A stretch of 33,985 nt of DNA from a virus. Positions within the stretch are counted from its first letter, which is position 1, and each line of letters begins with the position of its first letter. Location of the stretch: positions 1-33,985 of the IMG/VR virus record IMGVR_UViG_3300020160_000080, one strand, 5' to 3'. Below, piece by piece: positions 15,888-22,832 of this stretch. Position numbers and translations under genes: made by a program. The notes under the pieces are model-generated. The model ran no database searches and was not told the origin of the DNA. It saw nothing but the letters and a program-made list of their open reading frames with translations.

Positions 15888-16209
15888 CATCACCCCTTGC
15901 CCTGATGGCGGCGGCGCAATCAGGTGCTGAATATGGTGGGACATCAGCAAATAATTCTTCGCACACCTTTGCACAGGCTTCACGCTCGCTCTCTCTGATC
16001 TGCCACTCCAACTCTTTCAGCAGGTCTTCGGTCGTGTCACCGTGGCCTGTGGCGTATCCTTGCTGCATCATCCATGCCGCCAACTTGTTGCGCTCGGCAG
16101 CACGGACAAGGGCGGCAAAGCGTTCAAGGTGCTCAATGTGATCGCGGTATGCCGGTACCAAAATACCCGCCTGCCGCGCCATGCGGATGATGTCTTCTTT
16201 ACTCGTCAT
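15877..16209 (-). CDS. Small phage protein, unknown
   Basis: 110 residues, mostly helical. It has DIIRMARQAG at the start, then HLERFAALVRAAERNK, ESEREACAKVCEEL and a C-terminal CAAAIRARG. I recognise the EACAKVCE...AIRARG pattern from many proteobacterial phages, where it is unassigned. Two Cys-containing helices could coordinate metal or pack against each other. It overlaps the small gene upstream by 11 nt and the helicase gene by 11 nt. Confidence 0.75.
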   Translation of the reverse strand: MTSKEDIIRMARQAGILVPAYRDHIEHLERFAALVRAAERNKLAAWMMQQGYATGHGDTTEDLLKELEWQIRESEREACAKVCEELFADVPPYSAPDCAAAIRARGDDAP

Positions 16210-16363
16210 CGTCAGTCTCCAGTGATTCGTTAATCAGTTGTTGCTTGACAAGCTCCAGACATCCAATCACGGTTGCCATGTACAGCGTCTCGTCATACTT
16301 ATGGACGGCTTCAAGTAAATCGTCTACCAAGCCATCAGCCAGCTTTCCTTGAGACAAAATCAT
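16199..16363 (-). CDS. Small acidic helical protein, unknown
   Basis: A 54-residue gene. It begins MILSQGKLADGLVDDL, continues with helical segments containing YMATVIGCLELVKQQL, and ends in an acidic DDDE tail. The ATG overlaps the upstream stop (ATGA) and its end overlaps the downstream gene by 11 nt, which fits the packing of this operon and supports it being real. No family recognised. Confidence 0.65.
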   Translation of the reverse strand: MILSQGKLADGLVDDLLEAVHKYDETLYMATVIGCLELVKQQLINESLETDDDE

Positions 16364-16584
16364 GCTTCCCTCGCTTTCAGCATCGCGTCGGCAAACGCAT
16401 AGGCTTTCTCAGCCATCCAATTACGATCAGAAAAATCACCGTTGTCGTCGAGCAGCAGCCCCTGCATTACCTTGGCGGCAAAGTAGTCGCGCAGGGTCAT
16501 GCCAAAGGCCACATTGAAGTCATCGCCTGGCTTGTCTGGAAAAGCATAGGGGAACGCTGGCCCACCTGTATTGATCTTGCTCAT
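16360..16584 (-). CDS. Widespread small phage protein (GMTLRDYFAAK family)
   Basis: 74 residues. GGPAFP, GMTLRDYFAAKVMQGLL and AYAFADAMLKAREA are the signature of a small protein found in a great many tailed phages and prophages, usually in early regions; its function is not established. It starts by ATGA overlap with the nuclease gene upstream and ends by ATGA overlap with the 54-residue gene. Confidence 0.8.
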   Translation of the reverse strand: MSKINTGGPAFPYAFPDKPGDDFNVAFGMTLRDYFAAKVMQGLLLDDNGDFSDRNWMAEKAYAFADAMLKAREA

Positions 16585-17609
16585 CCCACAATCCTCCCGC
16601 CAAAATCCTTGCGCATCTCGGCAATGAATGAATCACCGCTGGCGCAGGCAGCAGCATTGATCAGCAATTCCTTGCTGCTGTAAACACCCTCAATCTCTGG
16701 GTCTCCGTTGGCCACGGTCACACCACCAACCACATACACAGCCGTGAAATCGTCCGGCCCGTCTTGACGCTGCCAGGGCACCAGGTCAGGGTGCAGCACA
16801 TGGCCCTCGCAGCCGGTGTGCTGGGCCTCCAGCGGCACCACAGCATTCCAGCGCACACAGTGCCACTCGCTGGCCTTGGTGGCCGTGCTGTGCGCGCAAG
16901 TGCGGCAGTTCACGTGCTTGGTGGTCTTACTCTCGTGGCAGAACTCGTGCGCGTCGCAGAACTTGCACTGGTACCAGCTCGGGTCTGTGCTGATCGGTGG
17001 CGGCATGTGGTCGTCCAGCGCCAGCCGGTGGCCACGCTCAATGGCCTTCATGGCCACAGCCTTGTCGTAGGCCACGCGCTCGGTGTAGATGCGGTCGTCG
17101 TCTTTGCAGACAGCCAGGTACAAGGCGCGGTCAATCTCGGTGCCGTGCATGTAGAGCTGCATCTGCACAAAGTGCTCGGGCTTAGACTTCTCGACCCCAT
17201 GTTTGTCCAGGTCATCAAACGACTTCTTGCTGTGCGTCTTGAACTCGGCGATGTGGCGCTTCTTGGGTGCCTCCGGCACGCCAGACTCGACGATGGCGTC
17301 CAGGCTGCCGGAGACGTGGCAGCCAAGATCGACTCGGGTCTGCTTGCCCGAGGTGCCGCGAATGTCCATGCCGATGGCTCTGAGGTCGGACACGATGGTG
17401 GCCTCCTCCATCTGGCCCCTGCGAAAGAGGCGCAGGATGCGACCAGGGAACTTGGGCTGCACAGCCCAGCGAAACGACAGCCACAGCCACCGGTCGCAAG
17501 GGTGGCCCAACTGGCTGCAGCCCATGTGCCCCCTGGGCTGCTCAGCCTTTGCCTCGTGCGCCTTGTCAATCAAGGCCTGAATGGTATGCTCTGATTCGGG
17601 AATCTTCAC
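16581..17609 (-). CDS. PD-(D/E)XK nuclease with Cas4/AddB-like cysteines
   Basis: 342 residues from GTG 17609, chosen because AAGGAG lies 6 nt upstream; ATG 17624 would contain that site. Nuclease motifs: D104 in GSLDAIV, E122-F-K124 in AEFKTH, and QMQLYM (149-154). Cysteines are placed as in Fe-S nucleases of the Cas4/AddB kind: C31 and C38 before the core, then C215-x2-C218-x5-C224 after it. A further group (C235, C238, C251, C267) could bind zinc. It probably acts as a 5'-3' exonuclease with the Sak4-like ATPase and ssDNA-binding protein. Confidence 0.8.
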   Translation of the reverse strand: MKIPESEHTIQALIDKAHEAKAEQPRGHMGCSQLGHPCDRWLWLSFRWAVQPKFPGRILRLFRRGQMEEATIVSDLRAIGMDIRGTSGKQTRVDLGCHVSGSLDAIVESGVPEAPKKRHIAEFKTHSKKSFDDLDKHGVEKSKPEHFVQMQLYMHGTEIDRALYLAVCKDDDRIYTERVAYDKAVAMKAIERGHRLALDDHMPPPISTDPSWYQCKFCDAHEFCHESKTTKHVNCRTCAHSTATKASEWHCVRWNAVVPLEAQHTGCEGHVLHPDLVPWQRQDGPDDFTAVYVVGGVTVANGDPEIEGVYSSKELLINAAACASGDSFIAEMRKDFGGRIVG

Positions 17610-17637
17610 TGGGTTCTCCTTCATATAGTTGCCATTT

Positions 17638-17674
17638 GCCCCAACCTCCGCAAGAGGCTGGGGCTTTTCTTTTG
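17638..17674 (+). terminator. Intrinsic terminator oriented rightward
   Basis: An 11-nt arm GCCCCAACCTC (17638-17648), loop CGCAA, and arm GAGGCTGGGGC (17654-17664) with one G-T type mismatch are followed by TTTTCTTTTG on the + strand. On the - strand no T-run follows. The direction therefore opposes the operon in which it lies. Confidence 0.7.
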
Positions 17675-17675
17675 C

Positions 17676-18215
17676 TTACTTCTTGACCCAAGGCGGCGAA
17701 GCCTTGGCAGGCTTGGCCGGTGCGGCTTCAGCGGTCTGGACGGCAGCCGCAGGCGCTGCAGACAATGCGCCTTTGAAGGCAGGCGCAGCGCCACCGCTGA
17801 TGGCGCGGTAGGCCTTGACCTCGTTGCTGGCCTCGTAAGTCTTGCCGGTCTTTTCGTCCTGGCGCGAGGCACGGATGGACAGCTTGATGTTGAGGCTGCC
17901 GCCAATGAGCTGGTCGGTGTCGGTCACCTTCGCCAAGCCGATGGCGCGCATGATGTCGCCAAGCTGCTGGCGTCCGATCTCCTCGGCCTTGGCGCTCGCG
18001 TTCTTGATGTTGAGGTTTGAGAACACCACCCGGCCCTGGTGCGTTGGACCGGTGATGTCCAGGCGCATCTTGATGTACTGGCCAGTGCCGTCGGCGGTGG
18101 GTTTTAGCTCGGCCTGCGTGATGGTGGCGTTGTAAGCGCCTTCAGGAACCGGCGTGCTGATGCTGGTGCCCTGGGGCAGATCGTTTGCGTCAAATGTTTG
18201 TCCAAGAAAAGCCAT
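17676..18215 (-). CDS. DUF669-like, probable ssDNA-binding protein
   Basis: 179 residues. Residues 20-140 form a beta-rich domain with VPEGAYNATITQAELKPT, QYIKMRLDITG and FSNLNIKN, as in DUF669 phage proteins often found with recombinases. A low-complexity Ala/Pro linker leads to a terminal PPWVKK. The placement between a Sak4-like ATPase and an exonuclease supports a single-strand-binding role in phage recombination and replication. The C-terminus is basic rather than the acidic tip usual for bacterial SSB. Confidence 0.75.
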   Translation of the reverse strand: MAFLGQTFDANDLPQGTSISTPVPEGAYNATITQAELKPTADGTGQYIKMRLDITGPTHQGRVVFSNLNIKNASAKAEEIGRQQLGDIMRAIGLAKVTDTDQLIGGSLNIKLSIRASRQDEKTGKTYEASNEVKAYRAISGGAAPAFKGALSAAPAAAVQTAEAAPAKPAKASPPWVKK

Positions 18216-18218
18216 GAG

Positions 18219-18605
18219 TTACTCCTTGATGGTTATTTTGAAAGATGGGCGGCCAGGCTTGGCCGTGATAGCACCGGCCAGCGGCTTGGTGATTGACTCG
18301 TCTGCAGCTTTCCACAGCGCCATGCTGATCTCAGGCTTCCAGCGAAACAGGCGGCTCAGGTGCTCGGTCAGGCCGTGCTCAGCGGCCAGCTCCTGCAGCT
18401 TGTCGCTGTCCACCTTGCGGTCGATGCGGCCAGCAATCTTGACCACAAAGCCTTGCGGCTCGGCGGTCTCGGTGGTCTCGAACGACTCAGGCAGCTTGAG
18501 CATCTTGACGATCTGGTCCTCGATCTTGCGGCGCTCTGTGACTGCCTTCTCCTCGTCGGTCTTGTGGCGCATCCAATCGGCGCTCAAAGTTTTCAGGTCA
18601 CTCAT
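18219..18605 (-). CDS. Early phage protein, unknown
   Basis: 128 residues from ATG 18605 (ATGA overlap with the ATPase gene). A charged helix (residues 15-38, KTDEEKAVTERRKIEDQIVKM) precedes a beta-rich stretch with FVVKIAGRIDRKVD and a helical part with HLSRLFRWKPEISMALWK. Proteins of this layout occur next to Sak4-type ATPases, in my memory, and may be recombination accessory factors. No catalytic motif is visible. Confidence 0.75.
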   Translation of the reverse strand: MSDLKTLSADWMRHKTDEEKAVTERRKIEDQIVKMLKLPESFETTETAEPQGFVVKIAGRIDRKVDSDKLQELAAEHGLTEHLSRLFRWKPEISMALWKAADESITKPLAGAITAKPGRPSFKITIKE

Positions 18606-19279
18606 GCTCGTGCTCCAATCTTGGCGATGATGGCGCTGAGGTCCGGCGTCTCCCAGGCGTCCAGCTTGCCGCTGCGGTCCTTGGCCAGCCACAAGCCGTC
18701 GCTGTCGCACATCAGGGCGCGCTGCGTGGCACCCTCGCCATCCTTCTCCACCCGCAGGGCCAGCACCTCGTCGAAGAAGTAGGGCAGCGCCTGGCCGGTC
18801 TTGTTGCCAGGCATCGAGGGCGCATACAGCACCCGGCCCATCTCGTCTTGCGTCTTCTCCAGCTTGGCGCTCATGTAGACATGGCGTCCAGGCAGATCGC
18901 GGAAGGCTCGGATGATGTCGGCCATCTGCTCCTGCATCGCACCGTAGGCTGCGCGTGGGTCTTTGTTGACCTTCTTCTCGTGGTTGAGGCAGACCTCGGC
19001 GATCTCGCTGATCGAGTCCAAAGCCACCGACTGGTAGGCCTTGGCATCGTCCGAGCTGGTCAGCCATTCGTAGGCCTCCCGCAAATCCTCCATTGAGGCG
19101 ATCTCGATAAAGGGCAGGTCTGCGTCCTGAATGGACAGCAGGCCACCTTCAGCGGACAGCACGATGGGGCTTGGCAGGCTTTTGATCAGCGAGGTTTTAC
19201 CCGCACCGGCCTGGCCATAGACCAGGACTTTCACACCGTTGGCAGCCAGGCTGCCGGTGGTCTTCACGTTGATTGCCAT
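18602..19279 (-). CDS. Sak4-like RecA-fold ATPase / recombinase
   Basis: 225 residues from ATG 19279 with AAGGAG upstream. Walker A is GQAGAGKTS (22-30). Walker B-like hydrophobics end in VALDSISE (85-92). A GNKTG segment and FFDEVLALRV follow. This is the AAA_24 / phage nucleotide-binding protein family, which includes Sak4 single-strand annealing recombinases. With the DUF669-like and nuclease genes it makes a compact recombination-dependent replication set. It lies just after a leftward terminator, so expression needs read-through or a separate signal. Confidence 0.85.
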   Translation of the reverse strand: MAINVKTTGSLAANGVKVLVYGQAGAGKTSLIKSLPSPIVLSAEGGLLSIQDADLPFIEIASMEDLREAYEWLTSSDDAKAYQSVALDSISEIAEVCLNHEKKVNKDPRAAYGAMQEQMADIIRAFRDLPGRHVYMSAKLEKTQDEMGRVLYAPSMPGNKTGQALPYFFDEVLALRVEKDGEGATQRALMCDSDGLWLAKDRSGKLDAWETPDLSAIIAKIGARA

Positions 19280-19301
19280 ATTGGCTCTCCTTCTTGGTTG
19301 C

Positions 19302-19326
19302 AAAAAATGGCCGGCTCGCACCGGCC
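19302..19326 (-). terminator. Leftward intrinsic terminator after first early gene
   Basis: On the - strand GGCCGG (19326-19321), loop TGCGAG and CCGGCC (19314-19309) are followed by A and six T (19307-19302). It starts 9 nt after the stop of the gene at 19336 and lies upstream of the ATPase gene. A 6-bp all-GC stem with a T6 tail is canonical. Confidence 0.8.
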
Positions 19327-19335
19327 GTCCTGTTG

Positions 19336-19719
19336 TCAATGAGCAGCGCGCTCAGCGAAGACACGCTGCAGCTCGATACCTTGACTCACATACTCGTCGG
19401 ACCCATAAACAGGATCGACTTCGTACCACTGATTGGCATCGAGGCGGCCGCCTTGTGCCAGACGTTCTTGAACACGAGCCACCAGGCGCTCCAGGCGCTC
19501 CTGGGCTTGTGCGCGCACATCGGAGAAGTGAGGCTCTCCGGTCTCTTCGCAGTAATGACGCTCGGCACCGTTGATGCCGAGGTTATGACGCCAACGGCGT
19601 CCGGTCTCGACGTTGACCAACTCAACGAAGAAGCGCTCGGCGATGAATGGATGACCATCGTCTTGTGGACCTGCGTCGTACAGATCAGAGGTGACGCCGA
19701 CTTCAAACTTGCTGTTCAT
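19336..19719 (-). CDS. First leftward early gene, unknown function
   Basis: 127 residues from ATG 19719 with AGGAG upstream. Acidic start (SDLYDAGPQDDGHPF), then a beta-rich segment FFVELVNVETGRRWRHNL, an HYCEETGEPHF motif and a long charged helix (DVRAQAQERLERLVARVQERLAQ). It is the only gene between the leftward promoter (19773-19802) and the terminator at 19302-19326, the position of antitermination genes in lambdoid phages. It has no Arg-rich N-terminus, so homology to N is not claimed. A similar phage family may exist; I cannot name it. Confidence 0.75.
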   Translation of the reverse strand: MNSKFEVGVTSDLYDAGPQDDGHPFIAERFFVELVNVETGRRWRHNLGINGAERHYCEETGEPHFSDVRAQAQERLERLVARVQERLAQGGRLDANQWYEVDPVYGSDEYVSQGIELQRVFAERAAH

Positions 19720-19768
19720 TTCAATCTCCTGGTTTCTGCGCCTTTGGCCAATTCCGTTCGCGCAGTGA

Positions 19769-19798
19769 TTGCATCTTAAACCAGAAATCTGGTACAGT
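19769..19798 (+). promoter_or_regulatory. Rightward early promoter
   Basis: TTGCAT (19769-19774), 18-nt spacer, TACAGT (19793-19798) with a TGG extension (TGn) before it. The start would be near 19806, about 32 nt before the regulator gene. The operator palindrome fills its spacer. Confidence 0.6.
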
Positions 19799-19802
19799 GC
19801 AA
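19773..19802 (-). promoter_or_regulatory. Leftward early promoter
   Basis: On the - strand TTGCAC (19802-19797), 18-nt spacer and TAAGAT (19778-19773). The leader to ATG 19719 is about 47 nt. It overlaps the rightward promoter face to face. Confidence 0.6.
19780..19793. promoter_or_regulatory. Operator palindrome shared by two promoters
   Basis: ACCAGA-AA-TCTGGT, two perfect 6-bp arms. It lies in the spacer of both divergent promoters, its last base coinciding with the rightward -10. The small helix-turn-helix protein encoded at 19838 is the obvious candidate ligand. Confidence 0.6.
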
Positions 19803-19837
19803 GCACCCCCGCAAAAATATTTTCAGAGGTGCAACTT

Positions 19838-20023
19838 ATGATGACTGTTGAGCAAATCAAGAAAAGGCTGGAAGACGCCAACCTGAAGAGGGTGGCCGAG
19901 AATGCCGGCGTGCATCCTGCGACCGTTTACCGCTTCATGCAGGACGAGTCCAAGCCCCTGTACGAGACGGTGAAGGCACTGTCGGACTACCTGACACGGC
20001 AGGAGGCAGCGGCACATGGCTGA
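19838..20023 (+). CDS. Small helix-turn-helix regulator (Cro-like position)
   Basis: 61 residues; AGAGGT lies 7 nt before ATG 19838, and a second ATG follows at once. LKRVAENAGVHPATVYRFMQDE (about 16-37) is a helix-turn-helix of the lambda-repressor/Cro or YdaS type, followed by a short helix. It has no dimerisation or cleavage domain. It probably binds the palindrome at 19780-19793 and sets the balance of the two early promoters. Its end overlaps the primase start by 8 nt. Confidence 0.8.
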   Translation: MMTVEQIKKRLEDANLKRVAENAGVHPATVYRFMQDESKPLYETVKALSDYLTRQEAAAHG

Positions 20024-22037
20024 CCTTTCCAACGTCCTTGGCGGCCCCTGGTCGCCACCTCCAGAAAAGCGCATCGCACCACCCGAAGAACAACTGCGCG
20101 ACGCCATGCTGGCGTCCGGCCTGGAGCCGCCAGACGAGCTGCTGCTGGACGGAAAGATTCACAGGTTCAAGTCCGGCACAAAGGGCAGCGGCAGTCACGG
20201 AGGTGACAAGCCAGGCTGGTACCTGGTGTTCGGCGACGGTGTGCCGGCCGGTCGCTTCGGCTGCTGGCGCGCAGGTGTCGAGGTTACATGGCGTGCAGAG
20301 GTCGGGCGCAAGCTGACAGCAACCGAGGAGATGGCGCATGCAAGGCGCATGGCCGAGGCCAAGGCGCTGCGCGACGCCGAGCTGGAGCGCAAGCACGAGG
20401 TGGCAGCGGCGACCGTGGAGACAATCTGGACCTCGGCCCAGACAGCCAGCCCTGAGCACCCATACCTGGCTCGCAAAGGTATCGGCGTGCATGGGGCGCG
20501 CGTGACCGGCGACGGTCGTCTGGTGGTGCCGCTGTATGGGCAAGACGGCACCCTGGCCACCCTGCAGTACATCTCGCACGACGGAGGCAAGCTGTACCAC
20601 CCAGGCGGCCAGACAGGAGGAAAGTTCTGGATGGTAGGCTCACTGGATGAGCCTGGCACGCTGTTTGTGGCCGAGGGCTTTGCCACGGCAGCGACCATCC
20701 ACGAGACGACCGGCAGGCCGGTGGTGGTGGCTTACAGCGCCAGCAACTTGGTGCCGGTGACTGGAACCTTGCGCGAGATGCACGGTGCCAGCCAGGACAT
20801 CGTGATCGTGGCCGACAACGACAAGTCAGGAGTTGGCCAGCGGTATGCAGAACAGGCCTCGGCCAAATTTGGAGCCAGGATGGTCATGCCGCCAATCGAG
20901 GGAGATGCAAACGACTACGTGCAGGCAGGGCACGACCTGGCCAGCCTTCTCATGCCCAGCCACGATGACTGGCTGACCCCGGCTGACGACTTCTCGGCCC
21001 AGCCCTCACCCATCTCCTGGCTGATCAAACGCTGGCTGCAGTCCCAAGCGCTAATCATGGTCCACGGCCCATCCGGCGGCGGCAAGACCTTCGTGGTGCT
21101 CGACTGGTGCCTCAGGATTGCCTCACAAGCGCCTGAATGGGCTGGCCAAAAGGTTCGGCCAGGCACGGTGGTGTACTTGGCCGGTGAAGGCCACCACGGC
21201 CTGCGTGGGCGCGTCGCAGCCTGGAAGCACCACCACCAAGCCGGACACTTGGCCATGTGGCTGTCCAAAGACGGCTGCGACCTCAACACCCCGACCGGCT
21301 ACCTGAAGGTGGTCGAGCAGGTCAGGATGCTGCCAGAGAACCCGTCCGTCATCGTGGTCGACACCCTGCACCGATTCCTGGCCGGAGACGAAAACAGCGC
21401 TCAGGATGCCAAAACCATGCTGGACGCCTGCAATGCCCTGATGATGGAGTTCAAGTGCTCGGTCATCCTGGTGCACCACACCGGCGTCTCCGACGAGGCC
21501 CAGCACAGGGCGCGAGGCTCAAGCGCATGGCGCGGCGCTCTGGACATCGAGATCAGCATCGTGCCAGGCAAGGACGGCGTGCCCATGCAGATCGTGCAGC
21601 GCAAGTCCAAAGACGCAGAGCTGGCGCAGACGGTTCACGTCGAGCTGCAGCAGGTGACCATCCCCGGCTGGTACGACGAGGACAACCAGCCGGTCACCAG
21701 CGCAGTGATCGTGGAGACCTCAGCACCCGTCCAAATCACCAAAAAGGACAGCAAGATCGATACCCACCGCAAAACACTTGAGAGCGCTTGGTGGGGCACA
21801 GGCGCTGAAGAGCGGGAGGGTTTACCCTACATCAGCAGGTCGGCACTCAAAGACAAGCTGGCAGCCGATGGCCGAAAACCTCGGACCATTGAGAACGATC
21901 TTAGCCCAGCCTACCCAGACAAATTGATCGGCGCACTCATTCTGGCCGAAATTATCAGCCCACTTGAGCACGGCTGGGTGGTGGTCGACGACGTCCAATC
22001 GAGTGCCATGATGATGCGAAAAGGTGGTAAATCGTGA
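20016..22037 (+). CDS. Toprim primase / RecA-like replicative helicase
   Basis: 673 residues, with AGGAGG 9 nt before ATG. An N-terminal domain (about 1-130) contains GKIHRFKSG and GWYLVFGDG as in phage Toprim primases. The Toprim core has VAEGFATAAT with E220 and VIVADNDKSG with D267 and D269. A RecA/RepA-like ATPase follows: Walker A GPSGGGKT (351-358), VIVVDTLHRF as Walker B and ILVHHTG. A C-terminal region ends in MMMRKGGKS. It should prime and unwind DNA at the fork. The stop codon abuts the structured intergenic region. Confidence 0.9.
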   Translation: MADLSNVLGGPWSPPPEKRIAPPEEQLRDAMLASGLEPPDELLLDGKIHRFKSGTKGSGSHGGDKPGWYLVFGDGVPAGRFGCWRAGVEVTWRAEVGRKLTATEEMAHARRMAEAKALRDAELERKHEVAAATVETIWTSAQTASPEHPYLARKGIGVHGARVTGDGRLVVPLYGQDGTLATLQYISHDGGKLYHPGGQTGGKFWMVGSLDEPGTLFVAEGFATAATIHETTGRPVVVAYSASNLVPVTGTLREMHGASQDIVIVADNDKSGVGQRYAEQASAKFGARMVMPPIEGDANDYVQAGHDLASLLMPSHDDWLTPADDFSAQPSPISWLIKRWLQSQALIMVHGPSGGGKTFVVLDWCLRIASQAPEWAGQKVRPGTVVYLAGEGHHGLRGRVAAWKHHHQAGHLAMWLSKDGCDLNTPTGYLKVVEQVRMLPENPSVIVVDTLHRFLAGDENSAQDAKTMLDACNALMMEFKCSVILVHHTGVSDEAQHRARGSSAWRGALDIEISIVPGKDGVPMQIVQRKSKDAELAQTVHVELQQVTIPGWYDEDNQPVTSAVIVETSAPVQITKKDSKIDTHRKTLESAWWGTGAEEREGLPYISRSALKDKLAADGRKPRTIENDLSPAYPDKLIGALILAEIISPLEHGWVVVDDVQSSAMMMRKGGKS

Positions 22038-22159
22038 TGCCCCCTAGCCCCCTGAATCCCCCTCTAGGGTGTTTTGGGGTTAGGGGGCAAAACGCACGAA
22101 AAAGCCCCCTCCCCTCCCCTCACTCTCTTAAGAGTGAGGGGGCAGGGGGGCATCGATGC
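22038..22159. repeat. GC-rich inverted repeats in 172-nt intergenic region
   Basis: Three nested dyads. (1) TGCCCCCTAGCCCC at 22038-22051 pairs with GGGGTTAGGGGGCA at 22076-22089, one G-T. (2) CCCCTCACTCT (22116-22126) pairs with AGAGTGAGGGG (22131-22141), loop CTTA. It extends outward through GCCCCCT (22104-22110) and AGGGGGGC (22144-22151). (3) GCATCGATGC (22150-22159) is palindromic. GATGCCCCC at the left end also pairs with GGGGGCATC at the right. No T-run follows, so these do not look like ordinary terminators. Candidates are an origin, a packaging site or a structured RNA. Confidence 0.75.
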
Positions 22160-22179
22160 GGCAGGTTTCCAGAGAAAAG

Positions 22180-22188
22180 TTATCCACA
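22180..22188 (+). promoter_or_regulatory. Consensus DnaA box
   Basis: TTATCCACA, identical to the high-affinity DnaA 9-mer, between the GC-rich dyads and the next gene. It is the only one I noticed in the window. A single 9-mer can occur by chance. Confidence 0.5.
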
Positions 22189-22209
22189 GGAAAGTGAGTA
22201 GGCGCTAAC

Positions 22210-22392
22210 ATGAAGCAACACCGAGAGACTCCAGACTTCAAGACCTGGCAGCTCGACACCCTGGCCAAGTTTGCGACCGAGGTCTACCTCCGGCTGCAAG
22301 ACGAGCAGGCCGCAAACGAGCAGCTCAGGCTCGACCTCAAAGATGCCATGAAACTGGCGCGAATCCAAAACATGAAGGAGAATGCAGCATGA
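22210..22392 (+). CDS. Small coiled-coil protein before terminase
   Basis: 60 residues. PDFKTWQLDTLAKFATEVYLRLQDEQAANEQ leads into a heptad-like helix (LRLDLKDAMKLARIQ). I recall similar proteins directly upstream of small terminase genes in related phages. The ribosome-binding site is weak (AGTAGGCGC region). It overlaps the terS start as ATGA. It could be a terminase accessory or regulatory protein. Confidence 0.7.
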   Translation: MKQHRETPDFKTWQLDTLAKFATEVYLRLQDEQAANEQLRLDLKDAMKLARIQNMKENAA

Positions 22393-22832
22393 CCACGAAA
22401 ACCCACAAAACAAAAGCGCCGACCAAGACCGGCAGCCCAGACCGGCGCAAGATCGCCGACCTGGTGTTTGCTGGGATGCGCAGCGGCATCAGCGCATTCA
22501 AAGCCTGCCAAGTCGCTGGCGTCAACCAGAGCACGTTTAATTCGTGGCTGAATGAGGATGCTAAGCTGGCTGCAGAGTACGCGCGCGCGCGCGAGGACTT
22601 GATCGAGCGCATGGCCAACGAGGTGCTGGAGCTGAGCGACGTGGATGTCGGCCTGCAACCTGACGGCAAAAGGGACTGGGCGGCAGTTCAGAAACACAAG
22701 CTGCAGGTTGACACCCGCAAGTGGCTGCTGTCCAAGCTGGCCCCAAAGAAGTTTGGCGACAAGCTGGAGCTGACTGGCGATCCAGACCGACCGCTGGCCA
22801 TCCAGAAAATTGAGCGCGTGGTGGTGAAGTGA
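22389..22832 (+). CDS. terS: Terminase small subunit
   Basis: 147 residues. An N-terminal helix-turn-helix (about 22-58: IADLVFAGMRSGISAFKACQ, VNQSTFNSWL) for DNA recognition is followed by a helical oligomerisation region and the C-terminal KWLLSKLAPKKFGDKLEL motif typical of phage small terminases. It should recognise the packaging start and recruit the large subunit. A 17-nt alternating purine-pyrimidine run lies inside the gene at 22577-22593. Overlaps TerL by 4 nt. Confidence 0.85.
   Translation: MTTKTHKTKAPTKTGSPDRRKIADLVFAGMRSGISAFKACQVAGVNQSTFNSWLNEDAKLAAEYARAREDLIERMANEVLELSDVDVGLQPDGKRDWAAVQKHKLQVDTRKWLLSKLAPKKFGDKLELTGDPDRPLAIQKIERVVVK

Noticed and set aside
18219-19067. 282-codon - strand frame covering parts of two genes
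   Set aside because: Only the last 128 codons (ATG 18605) are a gene; the upstream part overlaps the ATPase gene out of frame.
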